Origin: JAJPKK01 sp963702755
GTDB taxonomy: Bacteria; Pseudomonadota; Alphaproteobacteria; Rhizobiales; Xanthobacteraceae
Direction of reading: 5' to 3'
DNA length: 64,000 bases
Assembly: GCA_963702755.1 (NCBI GenBank)
Contig: CAVPDZ010000009.1
Location: 806,001-870,000 of the forward strand
A program made the position numbers and the translations under genes. Positions 61,300 to 64,000 of the stretch are shown here, in pieces. How positions within the stretch are numbered: position 1 is the first letter of the stretch; the number at the start of each line of letters is the position of its first letter. The notes under the pieces are model-generated. The model did not search any database, had not been told where the DNA came from, and worked only from the letters and a program-made list of their open reading frames with translations.

Positions 61300-62294
61300 A
61301 TGGATGCGCTGACGATCGAAGGCTTGACGGTTGCGCCGGGCGAAGAGCGGCGCGGCACCGTTCCGGTGCTGAGCCTCGCGGACGGCTCCGCGATGTCGCT
61401 GCCGCTGCGCGTCATCCATGGCCGGCATCCGGGCCGGCGGCTCTATCTCGGCGCGGCGATCCATGGCGATGAGGCGACCGGTATCGCGATCGTGGCACGG
61501 GCGCTGCAAGCCGTCGATCCGGCGACGCTCCGCGGCACCATCGTTTGCGTGCCGGTGCAGCATCCGCTGGCCTTGCAGGCCGACCACCGCCTGCCGCTCT
61601 CGCAATTCCTGAAGTCGCCGCTCGATCAGGTGCCGTCCGATGCCTGGACGTGCTTTCCCGGCGACCCCGAGGGCAACGTCGCGCAGATCGTTGCGGCGAC
61701 GCTGTGGCGCCTCATCTCGAACTGCGATGCGGTCGTCGACATTCACACGCCGACGCGCGGCGGGCGCTACGTTCCGATTGCGATTCTTCCCGGCCCGGAT
61801 GTTGCGGCCTACTGCGGCATCGCGCGCGCTCGGCGACGCGATGGGGACCGGATGGGTCGTGGCCGGCACCGCGGGCATGTATGTCGCCCGCGGCATCCTG
61901 TGCGTCGAGGCGGCGATGGCCGGGATTCCGGCGCTGACGTTTGAAATCGGGGAGGGCGGCCGCCTCGAAGAGTCGACTGTCACGGCAGGCGCGACCTGCG
62001 TGCTCAACGCGTTGCGCCATCTCGGCATGATCGACAGTCAGCCCGAATTGCCGGCGCAGACACACCTCATTCGCAGCTTCCTCGGACTGCGCGCCCGCCG
62101 CGGCGGGCTCCTCACGACAGTCCCGCCGCTCGGTGCGGCGGTGCGCGCGGGCGATGTGCTGTGCCGCATCACCGGCGTGTTCGGCGATCTTCTGGAGACG
62201 ATCACCGCGCCGCAGGACGGGATTCCTGGTGCGCACCACCACCATGGCCACCGTCTCGCAAGGCGAGCGGGTGGCGACCCTCGGCCTGACATGA
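61300..62294 (+). CDS. AspA/AstE-like zinc hydrolase (succinylglutamate desuccinylase/aspartoacylase family), two frameshifts
   Basis: A zinc carboxypeptidase-fold deacylase of about 330 residues. ATG 61300 reads MDALTIEGLTVAPGEERRGTVPVLSLADGSAMSLPLRVIHGRHPGRRLYLGAAIHGDEATGI: HGDE supplies the first His and Glu ligands. CDAVVDIHTPTRGGRYVP carries the third (His). Near 61827 one extra base must go to continue LGDAMGTGWVVAGTAGMYVARGILCVEAAMAGIPALTFEIGEGGRLEEST, and again near 62222 to reach DGILVRTTTMATVSQGERVATLGLT. Its TGA (62292-62294) overlaps the ATG of the M20 gene in an ATGA junction, so the two are translationally coupled. Together they probably remove an acyl group and then cleave an amide. 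Confidence 0.83.
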
Positions 62295-63535
62295 GCCGCG
62301 ATGCCCTTGCCGCCGCGGCGCGCCGCGAGGCGGGCGACATCGTCGACATCGCCCGCCGCCTCGTTGCCATCCCGAGCGCTTATCCGCCCGGCGACACCAA
62401 CGCGATTGCGGAGGCGGTGGCGGCGATGATGGAAGCCGTGCCGGGCGTCGAGGTCGAGCGGCATCGCTCGGCGCCGCATCTCCTCAACGTCGTCGTCCGC
62501 GTGAAGGGGCGGGGGCCGGGCCGGCGCGTCGTGTTCAACGGTCATCTCGATACGTTCCCGCGCGACCCGGCGGCGCAATGGACCGCCGATCCGGCAGGCG
62601 AATTGCGCGACGGGCGGCTTTATGGCCTCGGCGTCTCCGACATGAAAGGCGGGGTCGCCGCGAGTTTGTTTGCGCTCCGCCTCCTCGCGGCGCACCGCGA
62701 TGCATTCGCGGGCGAAGTCGTCGGAACCTTTGCCGGCGATGAAGAATCCATGGGGCGGCTCGGGACGCAATTCCTGCTCGATCACGTGCCGCACGCCCGC
62801 GGCGATGCCATGATCTCGGCCGACGTCGGTTCGCTGCGCGTCCTGCGATTCGGCGAAAAGGGCATGCTGTGGCTGCGGCTCGCCGCGCGCGGCCGTTCGG
62901 CCCATGCCGCCCATGTCCATCGCGGGGACAGCGCCATCGACCGGTTGCTGGGCGCGCTGAACCGGATCGCGGCGCTGCGCGATTATCCGGTCGCGACGCC
63001 GGCCGCCATCGAGCAGGCGATCACTGCCGCGGCGCCGGTGTCGGAGGCGCTGTCCGGTGCGGGGGAGAGCGACGTGCTGCGCCGCGTGACGGTCACCATC
63101 GGCACCATTCACGGCGGACGCCTGTCGAATCTCGTTGCGGACGCGGCCGAGGCCACGGTCGATATCCGCCTGCCGGTCGGCGTGTCCGCGGCGGAAATAG
63201 AGGCCGAGGTGCGGCGGATCGTGACGTCCGACCAACAGCTCACGCTCGAGGTGCTGCGCCGTTACGAGCCGAGCTTTACTCCGCCCGATCATCGCGTGGT
63301 GCGCATCGTGCGCGACAATTGTCGCGCCGTGCTGGGCTTCGATCCGGTGGTGAATATGCGGGTCGGCGCTTCCGATGCGCGGCTCTATCGCGCGGCGGGC
63401 GTGCCGTCGGTGGTCTGCGGCCCGACGCCAAACAACATGGGCGCGGCCGACGAGTTCGTGCTCGTCTCCGAACTGACCGCGCTCGGCGAGGTGCTGGTGC
63501 TCTCGGCGTGGGATTTCCTGATGGTCGATGCGTGA
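62291..63535 (+). CDS. M20 family metallopeptidase (ArgE/DapE type)
   Basis: 414 residues. ATG 62291 overlaps the preceding stop (ATGA). Zinc site: VVFNGHLDTFPRD (His and Asp), YGLGVSDMKGGVAASLFALRLL (bridging Asp), TFAGDEESMGRLGTQFLLDH (catalytic Glu and ligand Glu). The dimerisation domain is about residues 195-310 (LWLRLAARGRSAHAAHVHRGDSAIDRLL, GTIHGGRLSNLVADAAEATVDIRLP with the conserved His-Gly-Gly and Asn-x-x-A/P-x-x-A/C pattern). The last part, GASDARLYRAAGVPSVVCGPTPNNMGAADEFVLVSELTALGEVLVL, holds the C-terminal region where the last zinc ligand normally sits; here MGAADEFV has no His, so the ligand set deviates from DapE. It acts on an N-acyl amino acid or related amide in the same pathway as its neighbour. 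Confidence 0.88.
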   Translation: MSRDALAAAARREAGDIVDIARRLVAIPSAYPPGDTNAIAEAVAAMMEAVPGVEVERHRSAPHLLNVVVRVKGRGPGRRVVFNGHLDTFPRDPAAQWTADPAGELRDGRLYGLGVSDMKGGVAASLFALRLLAAHRDAFAGEVVGTFAGDEESMGRLGTQFLLDHVPHARGDAMISADVGSLRVLRFGEKGMLWLRLAARGRSAHAAHVHRGDSAIDRLLGALNRIAALRDYPVATPAAIEQAITAAAPVSEALSGAGESDVLRRVTVTIGTIHGGRLSNLVADAAEATVDIRLPVGVSAAEIEAEVRRIVTSDQQLTLEVLRRYEPSFTPPDHRVVRIVRDNCRAVLGFDPVVNMRVGASDARLYRAAGVPSVVCGPTPNNMGAADEFVLVSELTALGEVLVLSAWDFLMVDA

Positions 63536-63561
63536 CGCGGGTTTCGCGGCCGCGCAATCGG

Positions 63562-64000
63562 TCAATTTCGGCGGCGCGCCAGGAACGGCAGCAGGAACAG
63601 CAGCAGCACGAACGAGGCGACCAGCAGCAGGGTCGACATCGCGGCAATGCTCGGATCGGCATAGGAGAGCATCTGCTGCATCAGCCGCAGCGGCAGCGTG
63701 TCGTTGCGCGTGACAAAGATCGACAGCGAAATGTTGTCGAGCGAAAGCAGGAAGGTCGCGACCGCGCCGGCCAGCACTCCGATGCGGATGTGCGGCAAGG
63801 TGATGCGGAAAAAGGTCTGGAACGGTCCGACGCCGAGGTTGAGGGACGCGCGCTCCAGCGTCCGGTCGAAGTTCGCGAGCGAGGCGAGCACCATCGCGAC
63901 GACATAGGGGAGGCCGAGGACCGCGTGGCCGACGATGGCCGCGAGCGCGCCGACCCTCATGCCGAACAGCGGCAGCGAGAACAGCATGCCGAGGCCGAGC
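63562..64000 (-). CDS. ABC transporter permease, PotC/spermidine-putrescine type, truncated by the window edge
   Basis: Only the C-terminal 145 residues are in the window; the gene continues beyond 64000 on the minus strand. The reading frame is open to the edge (LGLGMLFSLPLFGMRVGALAAIVGHAVLGLPYVVAMVLASLANFD). The EAA loop that contacts the ATPase is RTLERASLNLGVGPFQTFFRITLPHIRIGVLAGAVATFLLSLDNISLSIFV: E-x-A-S/A-x-x-L-G-x-x-x-x-x-x-F-x-x-I-x-L-P. Two closing helices follow (IAAMSTLLLVASFVLLLFLLPFLARRRN). The sequence SLDNISLSIFVTRNDTLPLRLMQQM is characteristic of the polyamine/opine-type importers. It is convergent with the M20 gene, 27 bp away, and presumably belongs to an importer for the substrate of the adjoining hydrolases. 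Confidence 0.88.
   Translation of the reverse strand, partial: LGLGMLFSLPLFGMRVGALAAIVGHAVLGLPYVVAMVLASLANFDRTLERASLNLGVGPFQTFFRITLPHIRIGVLAGAVATFLLSLDNISLSIFVTRNDTLPLRLMQQMLSYADPSIAAMSTLLLVASFVLLLFLLPFLARRRN

Overview
The window reads as chromosomal DNA of a high-GC alphaproteobacterium, most likely a Hyphomicrobiales member near Bradyrhizobium / Xanthobacteraceae. Lineage pointers are an ATP12 F1-assembly chaperone, an NDUFA12-family complex I subunit next to a DUF2155 protein and aat, a B12-dependent ribonucleotide reductase with a C-terminal Cys tail, two Bug-type (tripartite tricarboxylate transporter) binding proteins, a D-tartrate-dehydratase-like enolase, and many short palindromic intergenic elements. 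I saw no rRNA, tRNA, CRISPR, phage or transposase gene.

Layout. 1-12.4 kb: methionine salvage (mtnA), a TMEM43-like membrane protein, a DUF3617 protein, an NHL propeller, msrB, a PanE-like reductase, a YtcJ-type amidohydrolase and small secreted or membrane proteins. 12.7-16.4 kb: a two-gene unit of 2-oxoacid:ferredoxin oxidoreductase alpha/gamma and a GltD-like Fe-S flavoprotein, with no beta subunit beside it. 16.8-23 kb: a GNAT, a DJ-1/PfpI protein, an MHS transporter, a [2Fe-2S] domain remnant, a class V aminotransferase, a lipocalin-like protein and ATP12. 23-30 kb: UbiD-type decarboxylase, RraA-like protein, YdcF-like protein, cyclase-family hydrolase, Bug protein and alpha/beta hydrolase, a plausible acid-catabolism neighbourhood. 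30.6-41.4 kb: a chemoreceptor, a tartrate dehydratase-like enzyme, a CocE/NonD hydrolase, an acyl-CoA carboxylase beta subunit, MAPEG, and two of three paralogues of one secreted family. 41.6-47 kb: a small low-GC island with a HEPN-like gene against a truncated DUF2442 gene, then nrdJ. 47-58.7 kb: NDUFA12, DUF2155, aat, a zeta-toxin-like kinase, gamma-glutamyltransferase, a second Bug protein, CBS, GH1, SbmA/BacA-like and Dps. 58.8-64 kb: an amidohydrolase, a polysaccharide deacetylase, an AspA/AstE-like hydrolase, an M20 peptidase and the end of an ABC permease, which look like one catabolic locus for amidated or acylated substrates.

Two properties run through the whole window. First, at least 20 otherwise intact genes are broken by single-base shifts, and nearly all are repaired by removing one base (usually C or G). 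I read these as base-level errors in the assembly and annotate the reconstructed genes, giving the shift position. Second, about 20 palindromic elements of 30-125 bp in eight sequence families are scattered between genes. Two lie inside the nrdJ coding region with open reading frames through them, and one supplies the C-terminus of the PanE-like protein.

The most interesting targets are the nrdJ gene carrying translated palindromic repeats, the low-GC HEPN-like gene at 41863-42650, a triplicated ribosome-binding-site repeat at 41163-41198, and the three-member secreted family of unknown function.
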